From Dipylidium caninum (Eukaryota; Platyhelminthes; Cestoda; Cyclophyllidea; Dipylidiidae), in NCBI GenBank assembly GCA_017562135.1, contig QEYB01000448.1, positions 868,001-932,000 on the forward strand: DNA of 64,000 nucleotides. The letters are read 5' to 3'. The notes under the pieces were generated by a model. The model searched no databases, was not told the DNA's origin, and was given only the letters and a program-made list of their open reading frames with translations. Shown piece by piece: positions 48,976 to 60,999 of this stretch (its first letter is position 1; each line of letters starts with the position of its first letter). The position numbers and the translations under genes are program-made.

Positions 48976-49584
48976 GTGACTACCGAAGTGAAGAGCACAG
49001 GTGCTGGCCAGTGCAATTGCAGGACGTGTTCAGTTCCAAACTGGATTCTGTTTATTTGGACACGGGGGTGGTTTATAAAGAGGATTAAAACACCAAACAA
49101 CCATGAGTGGGTTCCCCGCTGGGTCCATACGCGCCTTGGCTTTAACTGCAAGCGTTTGGCCACTTCCGAGGGAAGGGCTTTGGGCGAGGCTGGAGGGGCT
49201 GGACCTTCTTTTTCCCTCCTCCATTTCCTTTCCTCCTTGCAAAAGGGCCATAAATTAGCGAGGAGAAGGAAAAAGAAGAAGAAGGAGAGGCAAATAACTC
49301 TCTTATTAAAATTAATCATCATAGAGAAGGGGAGAGTTGAGGACCCGGCTGGGCAACAGGGAGGCAGAAGGGCGACCGGTTGTATCCACCGAGTGACCCA
49401 CCACGCATTTCGTGCAGAACTCGGCCTGACCCTTCTCCCACTCCCCGTATTTAAGTGCCCACGAAAAGTCTCATGGCTAAGCTGCTCGGGCCCTTTCTCC
49501 ACCTCTTGGAAGCCACTCGACTGGATTGAAGTGGACTTCGCCAAGCCGATCGCAACCCGTACTTTCAAATGGTCCAAACTATGA
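48976..49584 (+). other. Long open frame overlapped by an equally long antisense frame
   Basis: A plus-strand frame of 202 codons begins at a non-ATG codon (GTG) and ends at 49584. The minus strand of almost the same bases (48918-49577) is open for 219 codons. The plus peptide contains a Lys/Arg-rich run (RRRKKKKKER) from a GAA tract and a Cys-rich start (CNCRTC). Given the window length, one or two frames of about 200 codons are expected by chance. No motif was recognised on either strand. Confidence 0.15.
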
Positions 49585-51041
49585 GGTTAATTTATGGTGT
49601 TTATGTAAGCTAAGATAGCAATTGTCCCCTCTAACTGACTCCACGGTTCAGCTCCACCCTCCCGCTAATGGCATTTACTTTTCAGGCCTTTTATTCTAGT
49701 CCATAACTTTGCGACGAACTCCCTTCAGACACCCTCGTCTGTAACGAAGTGCGGAAGGGAGGTGTCAAATCTCAACGGAGAGCAGATAGCTCGGAGAGTC
49801 GCTTCTCTAGGTGTTTCAGCTTTTCACAAACTCAGTGATGTTCTCCGAAAGTAATCAGATGGGAATTCACAGGCATGTGGCATTCGCATGTCGAAACACG
49901 CCTTTTAACTGATTTTTTCTCACGTGAAGATTGGTGAATGCAGATTTACGAGTGTCATCTCCATTGCACTCTGCACGACTTGTCGACACAATGGCTGTCG
50001 GCAGCAACTCTTTTCACCCAATTCAAAGCCCATGTTCTTCTTATTTAACTTGTGTTACGAATCTCAATTCCTGACGGACTGTTTGTCGTGTAAACCCGCA
50101 AGATGAGTCGTTTTTGCATCGTTGAAACCACCTCGAGCGTAGTTAAAGCTACCGCATTGCCTTGCACGAAGGCTGGTGGCAAGTCCGCTCAATTGTGGTG
50201 ATAATTAATTTGAAGTAATTCCAATTTCGTCCAATAATGAAGCCTGTCATCCACCTCAAGGTTTCCTATCCGCTTATCAAGTAGTCAGGATGCTCAAGAA
50301 TCGCAGGCGGTTGGGAATGCTGTCTACCACGAGTGAGAGGCACAAGATGAGGACGGAAAGTGGACGGGTCAGAATGTCCGCCTCAGTAGTTTTGCACGCC
50401 ACCGACTTCCATAATGGCACAAAGATTTGGGGGAGGAGGAGGAGGAGTACTCTTTTTCCCCCTTCTCTCTCCTCGCAGAACAGGTGAGGAGCCGGTAGAG
50501 CTCCAATCGCCCTGATCAAAAAGTGGTTTATTAATGGAAGCCGTGGGAGGCTGTAGGCACTGCCCTTTTGAAAGTCAATCATGCGATCTTTTTCGCACAG
50601 ATGTCAATTATCTCGGAATGTAACGCTAATCGCGTTTGGCATGGCCCCACTGTTCCACCAACTATGATATGCCTCGTCAGGGTAACTGCAGGCGCCTGTG
50701 GTGGCCTTTTACGGACCTAAGATTCACAGGCGAGACGGTGTGGCGACTGAACAACCAACAGACGACGCTGGCCAATTTCTTTCTCAGGCTTTTGCCTTCT
50801 CCATGACATGGGGACAAAAAATACACCAACTTGAGACCTTCAAGAAATTGTGGACTCGAGGTGAAGTACTCATCACCCACCTGGGAAGTGACTTTTCCCC
50901 TCGACAAGAGAGTCAATGCTAATCTACTCCTATTCTCCTCTCCCTGGAATTCTTTTCACGTAGATATAATTCGAATCTAAATCCAAGTGATCTTGAGAAG
51001 TTCATTCTAATGTTCCCCTCCGTCGTCTTCATCGGGCTCAG

Positions 51042-51151
51042 CTGTTAATACCGCCAATGGGAGGAAAATCAAGGCGACAAAGGCGGTGAACAAAATTAGG
51101 GAAAATTTGCAGCATCTGTTTGACGAGTTCACAGATTCCGAGATGAAAGTT
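51042..51151 (+). CDS. Internal exon candidate of unknown gene
   Basis: 110 bases between a good acceptor (CCGTCGTCTTCATCGGGCTCAG) and a consensus GTGAGT donor. Only phase 1 is open (36 codons, ending in phase 0). It reads a charged amphipathic-helix-like peptide (KIKATKAVNKIRENLQHLF, then DEFTDSEMKV). This is one of the more protein-like candidates, but its family is not known to me. Confidence 0.35.
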
Positions 51152-51788
51152 GTGAGTATTCACGTCTCCTCTCCTCATGCGTGAATCAGCATAATGCAAA
51201 TGGTGCGGAAATCAACTGCATCTTTGATGTCCGTCTGTGGATGCTGAAAGGCTTATTCCCATATTTTCGTCTCTCGTTGACTTTACACTCACGGACTCGT
51301 TAGTTGTGTCCGAAAAGCGGTTGTCTGAGCATTTTATCGCTCCAGAGGCGCTTTAAAGTTCAAGACATTACTCTTCCACCCGCCCACACTGTTGCGTGAT
51401 CTCTGGACGGTTTACGCCGGTCGTTTCCCTCCTCCTCCTCCTCCTCCACTGAAAAGGACACTCGTACTTTTAAGAGATGTCTTTGACGGCCTATGTCTCT
51501 CGACTGGCCGAATAATTGAATGAATCGAGAACTTTTCCTTTTTCCCTAAGGTCTCGAAGATTATCGTAGGCGAATTATATTTCGTTTGTGACTTGCGAAC
51601 TCGGTCTCGACGTCCTGTGTGCATCTCTGGTTGACTGAATCCAGGCAATGACAGGTTAATGAGTTCGAGTAAACTGTTTTGACGTTTGATTGTCACATGA
51701 AACCTACATCCTTCATCCTGTTGGCCTGATAGTTTGGGCTGTTGGTGAATACATCCACTTACACATAAATCTGCGCAGGCATCAGTAA

Positions 51789-52139
51789 ATGCTCACTAAA
51801 AATACCTGTCGAGAAGTTCTCCGTTTTACTCGCACCAGGCAAAAAGCGTTGGGCCATAAAAGTTGGAATTTTTCGGTGTTACTATTGTGCTACCGTGTTG
51901 TGGTCGACAAAATGGGATGCGTTGGAGAGCAAACCGCTGGAGATTCCATGTATGCATTTTACTACTTTGAAGGTGGAGTAATTTCCTGCATGATGTCGGG
52001 CACGTGTGTGATCTGCCCACTTTTAGGCGCATTAGCCTTTATGGTGTCTGGTGCTTTCAATGCATGCATGCTAATTGCAAAGACCGTCCCGGAAACATCA
52101 CAAACCACACACACGCTAAATTTTCGTAGACTCCCTTGA
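51789..52139 (+). other. Open frame with a hydrophobic segment
   Basis: A plus-strand frame with an internal ATG at 51911 encodes about 75 residues from that ATG. It has a Cys/Gly/Leu-rich hydrophobic stretch (VICPLLGALAFMVSGAF) long enough for one membrane helix. There is no splice or homology support. Confidence 0.12.
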
Positions 52140-55100
52140 CATTTGTGCGCGCCTCTGTGTAGATAAACACATTTTGACAGTGATAGAGGGCAGTTTTACC
52201 TGGAGAAGGCAAATAAGTGCATATTTGAGAATAGAAAATGAATTGCAAAAGTCGCCACAGTAATCAGGGACCCAAACGCCTCAATGGCAAAAGATATCGT
52301 GACTTGAGGCGCGCAAAGGGGAGTAGGATCTCGCCTCACGCATAAGAAGATGCGCTTCCATCGTCCGGTCGCATCGTTTGCTCAGCCTCATTCTCACACC
52401 GCCTTTTCTCCCCTACCGATTCTGAAGCAGCGGAGTAGAAGGACTTGGCTGACATCCAGGACGTGAATACCAAGTGTTACAATCGGAGCGCTGGGAATTG
52501 CCAATTTCAGCCCAAACCCAATCCTTATGAGTTATTCAAATCTCCTGACATTTTTCTTTAAAGCACGAGGCATGCTTTTTTTACTGCCCCCGACATAAGG
52601 CGGTTGTCTTCCTGTTCTTCGTTCACTTCCTCCACTTGCATAAACTCCACTTCCTCTACTTATAAGACGTTTTTGTGCATAAAAAAATATATATGTATTA
52701 AAATCCCGGAGTGGTTGATTCGGTAGACGTTAAGCCGGACAGCATCGTTAGGTTGGCAGTGTTGAAACCTCACCCGCAAGCACAATAGTTCACTGGCGGT
52801 TGATCGGCTAAGGCACTTCTACACAGTTAGGAATAAACACCATGACTGGTTATTCAAGTGTCCGATGCCAGATGGATTCTCACGTACCTTCCCCCTCAGC
52901 ACCGTTCGTTCCACACGAGGCCTGCTTCGGAGATTCACACGCTTCGCTGGTGTGTAAATTGTGATTGCGGTATACTTAGGCCCGTCAGCTCCTCCTCCTC
53001 CTTCCGCGGGGAAGGAATGACATCGCGCCGGTCCCTGAAACCCGCAGCTGTGAAATAAGACAGTGGAATTGGATCAAAGTTGACAAAACCGGATAGGGAT
53101 TTTTTCGGTAAAGAGGGTGTTTAAGCCCTGGTTAAGGTAATTTTCATGTTATCCGCATCGTGTAATGCTTGCCTGAACCCCTTTGCCTTACCGCAAAACC
53201 ACACAAGCCAGAGTCCCCTTAAGCCCAATGATTTAGTTTGATGGGCATATACATCAACCTGAGCGGTTCCATCGTGCAGGGGAAAGTTGGTGATGGTGAA
53301 TCGCGGCGGATTAAGGCTGTTCCCAGTGGAGGCAGAGGCAACGCGTCCGAGTGCAGGCCATCGAGACACCTATTAATTATGCACAGATCTTAACTGCCAA
53401 ACGAACAATTCGACTTGCCCTCTCGTCGGAATCCCCAAAACATTTTGCAGCCCGGGCAACTTCGCTCCCCTCTCCCAGCGGCACGGTGACAACGGATGCA
53501 CTTATGACGGGTGGGGCAACATCCTCTCTCTCTCTACCTGGGTGTGTGTATCCGTGTCAATTTGAATAATAAATGGCTGGATACTGGCACGACTATCCAG
53601 CTTTATCAGTCCCCACGTCATGTACGTGTACTTTTTAATTTGTGCTTCTCTAAAGTGCGAACTCTTCAGGGAATATTTTTGGAAAAGCAGGCTAGTTAAG
53701 TGGAAGTCCGACTGACCTGAACTCCAGTTAGCTCGGTTCCGTGTCCGCCATGTTCGACCTTCGAAATGGCTCGAAGAAGACGATTTGGGGGGGATAAAAT
53801 CGTGTCAGCCTCACATAGACCCAACAACACAAAGCGATGTGGCCTTAAAAGGCGAATATTTTCGCAGTTGTGTACTACAAGTGGACGACTATTCGATCGC
53901 AAAATCCTTGCCTCCAAGTTATTGTAATGTTAGGCGAGGAAATGCCTGCGTACGCCGACTTGAGCGCGAACAATTTTAGGGCGAAATTGCGCTTCCTCTC
54001 TCACCACGTGACTCCCTATTTCCCCGAGGGAGATTAGGCAAAACCCCGTTAAAGCATCATTTGCCAACATTCTGTCGCAGAAATTTTAGTCCAGCCTGGT
54101 TTACGGCAGGGAGGTAAAATGTCCTCTCCAAAAGCAATGTTGACGGTTCCTAACGTTTGTCAAACACGTCTTTCTACCGAGACCCTGTTTTGTGCCCTCG
54201 ACTGGCTGCATTTCGCAAGCTGTTGTTTTGGCTCATTCTCTAAACAAACGCAGAATCACAGCTTAGGCGATTTTAATCGCGGAAAAAGTGTCTTCACGCA
54301 GCGCTTGGAGTGTCCACTGCCAACATCTCGCCCCGGCTATGTCCTTCAAACCCCTCCGAGGGGCAGCTCAAACAGGTCCCGCAAGTGGTTTACCTCCTCC
54401 GCCATTCCGTTTACGTGCACGAGCTCTTCGTGGGTCGTGGCTGGTGAAGGTGACCATTGTTTCTTCCGCCAGGCGCAGGGAATAACAACCGCGCCTAGAT
54501 CGTAGGGCATCACAATTGCCCCAGTAGTTAATTTTGCCACATTGGGACAAGAAAAATGGTAATTGTGCCTCACCACGACGGTCCAGTTTCCTCTTCTCTC
54601 CTCCAACTACATTCTGGCCTCCTGGCGTACTGGAAATGATCCACTTCACTGTTCACAGCAACAACAACAAAAACAACATGGTGTAGGATGTAAAATGTGT
54701 GGCGCAGTTAGATTCGAGAGAACGAAAATCATCACTCGACAGGATGTCGATCTCATTTTGCTGTCAAGACATGGGCTTGTTCCTTAATTATTAGGTTTTT
54801 GGCCCTATCTGTGAGCATTTGTGTATAATTTTCACTGATTTCACCCCTTTTCCCCTCGTCTCTACCATATCATCAATACCGAGGCTAAATAAAGTGTAAT
54901 TATCTCGCCCCTTTTAGTAATTACATGTCTTTTTGCCCCATCATCACCCTATTTTGTTTATTTTTGTTCTCACTCGCTAGTGGCGAATAGCTCGAAAGAT
55001 ATTTCAGCCTCTCCACTCCTCCTGCACTGGTGTTATGCTTTGCTGTTGGAAATGGAACGTCTATCAGTTGTGCTTGGAGTTTATAAATAAAAAGCTTGCT

Positions 55101-56628
55101 AGAGCAAAAATCTTTTTAGCCATAATAACCGAGACTGCATGATGTTAGTCTAACATTTGACCAAAGGGCAGAGAGTGGTCCATCGCAAGCCTTACAATCT
55201 CCCTTCATTACTGAGAATTTCGACTTTTCCACTCCGGAATCGCAACTGACTCACATCACTTTTCCCTTCGAGGAAGTTAGAAACGGGCCGCCTGAGGAGT
55301 AGACAACCCTGTTCGGCAGTGCCCCTACCCAGAACACGCAATTCAAGACAGCTAAAGCGTGAATGAGGGCCTGCTGATGCCAATTAATTCGACAAAGTGA
55401 CCCCCGGTGAGCCGGAAGCTTCTGCCTCCTCGGGCGCCTTGCACAATCACAGCCACAAACACCCGCCCACACGGGCACCTTACGGACGGAGGGGTGTAAT
55501 GCTACGCCTCTCCGGCTCTCTTCGGCCGGTCGGCCTGTTTCCTGAATTCCTTTCCTCGTCTCCTCGAAGGCGAGGCAGTCCGACGTTGAAGTGATTGGCG
55601 CAAGTTGAACACTCGACTTGCATAGGCAAACGAATGCCTGCACAAAATGCATCTTATTTTCGTTTGAGAAAGGAGACGGAGAGGATTCACTCCACCTTCT
55701 TTCCTACAATCTGCTTTCCCACAGTGATTTTTGTGGCAGTGTGCGGAAGCCTCGCCTATTTTACCCTATGGATGACTTTCAATGGAGAACTCGTCTTTAT
55801 GGGTGGCCTTAAGGCGGAAGGCAGTGTGTGCGTGCCTTGGCTCAACTGCAATTAGTTGCAGAACTTCCTTTTTGCTGACTTCGGGGATTCATAAATTCCC
55901 CGTTGGAGAGAAAGAACTTGGTAACACTACAACTCGCAAAAATTCTCTCCGTTTAAGGACATTATTGTTTTAGAAAAGTTTTGCACATCAATCTAACGAG
56001 TGTGCGTGTGTGTATGTCACTTTAGTCGGCTTTGCAAAAAATTTTGACTACTTTTGTGCGTTGACGTGGTGCGGCTTAAAAGAATTCCGTCTTTTTTGCG
56101 CACAAGAGCTCCATAATTTCGGTGTCAAATCACATCAGTATTGACAATCCTCTAAAATGGAAGTGTACCGATAAAAGGCGGGAAAATATTTTTCTTGCTG
56201 TTGATGTATTCAAATTTCCATCATTCTCCACTCAAAATGCCATATGAATTCATCATCTTACATTTATCTTATCACTGGCAATGAAAAAACAAATCTGTTT
56301 AGGCATGCAGGCAATTTTTAATGGGCCTCTTCCAGTCCCTCTGTGGTAGATGTTGCCGCTTTGGTCGTCGATGCTTGAAGAGGCATCAAATTCCAAAGAT
56401 GCCTCATTAAGATGGACCTTTGCTGCCTTTGGGAAAGTTAATTTGATAAACACTGGAGGAATTAGGTCAAAGTGCACAGTCTCTTGACGGTCACTTCTTC
56501 CCGAAAGATTGTCACCATCTTTTGCCACTGCCCCCTCTCCCTCATCACACGGGTCCCCTGTGTCAATTTCTGCGTTGTCAGCCATTTCTAACGCCGTTAC
56601 ATATATTTTTCGCATTTATTTTCTCCAG

Positions 56629-56699
56629 ATCAGAGTGGTGACGATGAAAAGAGTATGGTGAGGCGTTTCGGACCACTGCGGGAGCTCAAAATACGCCAG
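56629..56699 (+). CDS. Internal exon candidate of unknown gene
   Basis: 71 bases between an excellent acceptor (TTCGCATTTATTTTCTCCAG) and a consensus GTGAGT donor. Phases 0 and 2 contain stops. Phase 1 is open and ends in phase 0, reading QSGDDEKSMVRRFGPLREL then KIRQ. The exon is short, but the splice signals are among the best in the window. It joins in frame to the candidate at 57089. Confidence 0.35.
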
Positions 56700-57088
56700 G
56701 TGAGTGGGAAATAACTTATTATTAAACCACAAGGTAGGTTTAGAAGTCTGCATCGTCCAAAATCCGAGCCATAAACTGTTAATATAAAAAAGGAAGACGC
56801 TTTATTGTCTGTCTCGAGTGCACTCATACCGAACTCTTTAAGTTTATTAGTTGGCAGGATGACTCTATCCGTCCCAAATGCGGAGGGGAAAACGGGAAGG
56901 AATTACTTTACCCTCGACTACTTCGATAACTGCTTCTGTGACAATTACTAGTCGTTGAGTATCCTATTCCAGGACTCCGGCATTCCCTTCTCCTTCTGGC
57001 GGCCTCAGAAAAAGGGTGTCAGTGAAGGCTGTGGTCCCCACAACATCCCCATTGGTTTTATCCTCCTAAACTGTTCTCCTCTCCACAG

Positions 57089-57213
57089 TTATCTGCAAGA
57101 TGGTGCGTGATGGCAATGGAAGCCTATGGTTCTCACAGAGCTGGAATGGGGAAGCTGGATTTTGTGGGGTATCCACTAGAACACCTTCGAACGGGGCGTG
57201 GTGGACGAAAGAG
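57089..57213 (+). CDS. Terminal exon candidate of unknown gene
   Basis: It follows an excellent acceptor (GTTCTCCTCTCCACAG). Read in phase 0, as demanded by the candidate exon ending at 56699, it is open for about 41 codons and ends at a TGA near 57213. It contains LSARWCVMAMEAYGSH and PLEHLRTGRGG. A GTATCC inside could act as a weak donor. Another phase also has a long open frame (to 57291). No family was recognised. Confidence 0.3.
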
Positions 57214-58755
57214 TTGAACCTTTCGGTACCAGTTCACATGCGGTTCGCTAATCAACATCTTTTAAGGATGAGTTGGAGCCTCGGAATATGACAGAGGGAA
57301 GCCTAACACTCTGCTGAGAGGTTTTTCTCTTCTATCGTAAATGCTACGTTAAATCTAAATCAACAAGTGCAGTAGCCCATCCTCAAGGGGAATCCACGTT
57401 TCCTCTCCCCTCCTCGCGCAATCGGGTGATTTCCATTTGTGGGTAGTAAACTCTCCGGGCCGACGGAGATGTGGGACTCAGTAGACAGATGTGCGGCCCC
57501 AGAGGTCTATTAAATTTATGTGTTTTGACAATGTTATGTTGAGACATTTACCGTATGCTTGAGACAGTAATTAAAAAGGCAATCTTCTGCTCCTTGGAAT
57601 TATCACTTTTAATTTGCGGCCATGAGGCCAGAAGGAGGGTTTGGCCGTGCCTCCTCTCCCCTCGGCTAACGTCAGTGTAATGTGCCACCTCTACTGTGGA
57701 GCTGCCTCACGAGAGCTGGAAGCGGGGGGCCGGGGGACTGGGGGCGGGGGAGAATGCTTCTCAAAAGCCCCGCGTTCTGCCATCTCACGTGAGGGACCTA
57801 CGAGTTCCATTCCAACTTTGAACTCCCCTCCTCCAAATCATTTCCCCACTGAACGATCTGCCCGTTTGTCATTGATGCCTTCCTGGCATGTTTCGAGGAA
57901 ATATGGCTTATTTTATTGCCTTGTCGTGTGCAACAAGTCGCTACAACGACCCAACTCTCCCGTGGAGCCTTGTCGGCTTTGGCCTGACGCTTATGTCGAC
58001 ATGTTTATTTGAGGAAAAAAGAGTAAACTGTCGAGGATATACTCGTGTAAGTGGCCAGGTATGAAGCCTTTAGCCATTGGGGGAGAAGACACAGGCAGAC
58101 GCTGGGGAATAGCCACCAAAACTGTTCCGTCGCCTTTCATAAATCATCTCTTATGATTGAATTAACCCCTCTATTCACCATGTTTCTTTTTATCCGGAGC
58201 TCCCAATAAACACTCGTTTATTTTCCCATTTTTGCCAACTCCTCTTCCCTCGACGAAGAGAGTTTTCCTCACAAAGCTGTCTTTTAAGGAGCCATTATTA
58301 CGAGTCCCCTGTTTCCATTAACGTACCACTTTACGAAGCATGTAGCCTTCCGGCTGCAACCAAAGTCATAATATGCCATAACGGCAGGGAGAGAAGGTGT
58401 ATTTTTGACTCAAAGTGTTTGTGGCCTGCTAAAGACCATAACCAGGGAATATTTTCCCTCCTATGTGGTCTGGAGACTGGACAGTCTGTTCACTGTCAAA
58501 CAAATCCTCGTGTAGCATAGAATCTCCTTTTTGCGGCTCCGTACTCTTCCCTACCCGCCATCTCGTGTTTAGACTATAATTATGCCCTGGTGCAAGCTGC
58601 AATTAAGAATTGGAGAGTGATTTGCCATTTCCTTCCTCTTGGCATGTAAATTCGCCTATTCGACCAAAAGTTAACCAATTTTCGAGGGGGAGTCTTCGAG
58701 CTCTCGCGAATCGGTGAATAGTCTTCAGTTCTGTTTGTCTGACTGCATTCTCACG

Positions 58756-58774
58756 ATGTCCGACTTTGCGATTG
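58756..58774 (+). CDS. Possible first exon with ATG (unknown gene)
   Basis: ATG opens six codons (MSDFAI) plus one base before a GTATGT donor. The phase matches the candidate exon starting at 59634, giving MSDFAI-ACDLNEHI. Very short, hence weak. Confidence 0.18.
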
Positions 58775-59633
58775 GTATGTAGAGTGAGCTGCTGCTTGCA
58801 GAGTTTTGAGCAGTTACCTGATTATATTCTACCCGGAGAAGTGGTTCACAAGGAGTAACGACCACTTTCTGCTGCTTCGCAGTTAATTAGCCTTTAGGCA
58901 AAACACACTGTCTCTCACTGTTTTCAACAATCTGCTGTCCCACTTTTTCCCTCGATAGCGCCATTTATCACAACACCCCCGTTGATGAGCTGTGAAAGGG
59001 TTGGGATTTACTGGGCGCGGCGCTGAGATCGCATCGGGAGGAAGAAGTCAAAGAACGCGTTCGGTGAGGCAAAGTACTACACACGCTCCATTGTCTAACA
59101 TCCTCCTCCAACCGTCGACTTCATTAACTCCTCAGCTAGTCTTGCTCAGAGGTTGTTTAGTCTGGCAAATAGAGCGGTTAGAAATTTGGTGTATGTACAC
59201 AAGGTAGAGTAATTGACAAAGCTGCTATCCTCTGCCTGGCCCCTGTCGTTTTATTTACCTACGTGTCAACACCCGGCTCCGCACGGTATTTCAAATATCG
59301 CTTGTGTAATGCCTCCAGCTTAGTGTTTAATCTTCTGACGTGCCTCTCCTCTCTGTATTTACCAAGACTGAGTTCATGTCCGCGGCGGTGAGACTCTCAC
59401 CTCCCGCCAAATAGAAATACAAATCTTCTCGTCAGAAATGGGTCGCAGGCGTCCACTCATACAGCTTTAAAGAAGCCTCCCATGGCGTCTGTTCTGGGGC
59501 ACTGAGTTGGATGACCAAATATCCTCGGGAAGACGTTAACGCTCAGTTAATCGAGGTGCTCTCCATTCCCATGCTCACCTCCTTCTTCACTCTCTCGCCA
59601 TTGCTTTCCCGGGCAAATTATCACTGTTATTAG

Positions 59634-59710
59634 CGTGTGACTTGAATGAACACATTTCTGTTCCGTGTGCCCGAGGGTTTGATGCGAAAGATATCGCCCA
59701 ATTCATCACC
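59634..59710 (+). CDS. Internal exon candidate of unknown gene
   Basis: 77 bases between an acceptor (TTATCACTGTTATTAG) and a consensus GTAAGT donor. Only phase 1 is open (25 codons, ending in phase 0), with CDLNEHISVPCARGFDAKD then IAQFIT. The two cysteines and mixed composition look like an extracellular or enzyme segment, but no family was recognised. Confidence 0.3.
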
Positions 59711-60477
59711 GTAAGTTTACCTCAGGCCAAAATTGCAGCCTCAGAGTCTCACACGAAGGTGCTGAACCGTCAAATTCAGTGAAATGAACCAGTCAGGGGC
59801 TGAAGAGATGGGAAACAACCAGGGGCGCATCAATCTTAATGCCCTTTTCTGCGATCAACACATGTCTTAGCTTTAAAATACCAAGTCTTAATCTCAACTC
59901 TAACGAGCGAGGGTTGTTTTTTCTCCTTTGAGGATGCTCTCGCCATTCACCTCACTCTCCCCATAGTTATAACAAAATATTTTTTAGCATTGAAGTTTCC
60001 TGAAACGCCCACACCAACCGCGCGGTGTTCGGTTGGGTGTTTCAGAGGCCAAAAAACCTCTGAGGCGTAGTTTAATTTGGGCAAAATAGGCAGGAAGAGG
60101 ACTTGATGCCCTTTACTGATAAATGTGGGAAGATGAGGACTTTTCAAATCCCCCTCATGCCACATGTTCCTGTGATTATTTCGTCTCACGCATAACCGCT
60201 AACACTGTGGAGTGGAAATGCTGATTTACCGGCCAGTTTGGACCATTTATTTTCAACGTAGGAGCATGTTGGGATGAAAAATGTTCACTCCACGTAAAGT
60301 CTTCGGTTCTCGAGGAAGTTGAGCGTCTCATTTAATAGCTACACAAGAGGGGTACAAAAAGATGATACTTAGTCGCAGAAAGGTCATAACTCGCTTTAAT
60401 GGCGTGTTAAAATAACTTCCCCGTTGTTAATGGCATTATGCAGTACAGTATCAAATTACCTAATATTCTTATCACAG

Positions 60478-60797
60478 AATGCCTGCTGGTTCATATTTCC
60501 CAAGACTTGATGCTGCCCGTGTTCGTCAGTGCGAAATACGGTCGAGAGCTCATATTTCGTGCCCGAGTGACTTTTGTGATTGCGGCGGCAGGCCAGTCAA
60601 CTCTCTTCGCCTCTCTACACACACCCCACTTGGCAAACAACAAACGCACCTCGGAGCGATGTGAACTTGACTGCCATTTCAGACCACTTCGATATTCTAC
60701 ATTTGACCGACATGGTGCACCGAGGACACCATGTAAAGCCATGGTAAATGTTGATTACCCTCTAAAATGTGCGTTGAATGACAGGCGTGGACGCTAA
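60478..60797 (+). CDS. Exon candidate of unknown gene
   Basis: A strong acceptor (TACCTAATATTCTTATCACAG) is followed by a phase-1 frame open for over 100 codons to 60797, with a possible GTAAAT donor at 60744. It reads LMLPVFVSAKYGRELIFRA, then a Cys/His/Arg-rich part (CELDCHFRPLRYSTFDRHG). A second phase is open for 60 codons and contains CPSDFCDCGG. Two open phases make the frame uncertain, and no domain was recognised. Confidence 0.22.
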
Positions 60798-60999
60798 TGT
60801 CACCTCAAGGCCACTGAGACGTTGAAATGTTCGGCGGTCAGTGGCACGACGACTTCGCGACCAGTTCTTCCTTCATCAACTCGCAGAATTATTTATAAGA
60901 TTGGAGGCTTAGAGGTTGAACGATGGGTTATGATTGAAGAGAGGTGAGGGAGAGGTGTTTAGCGAGAATGGCCAAACTCAGATTCCAACGGTACCTTCA

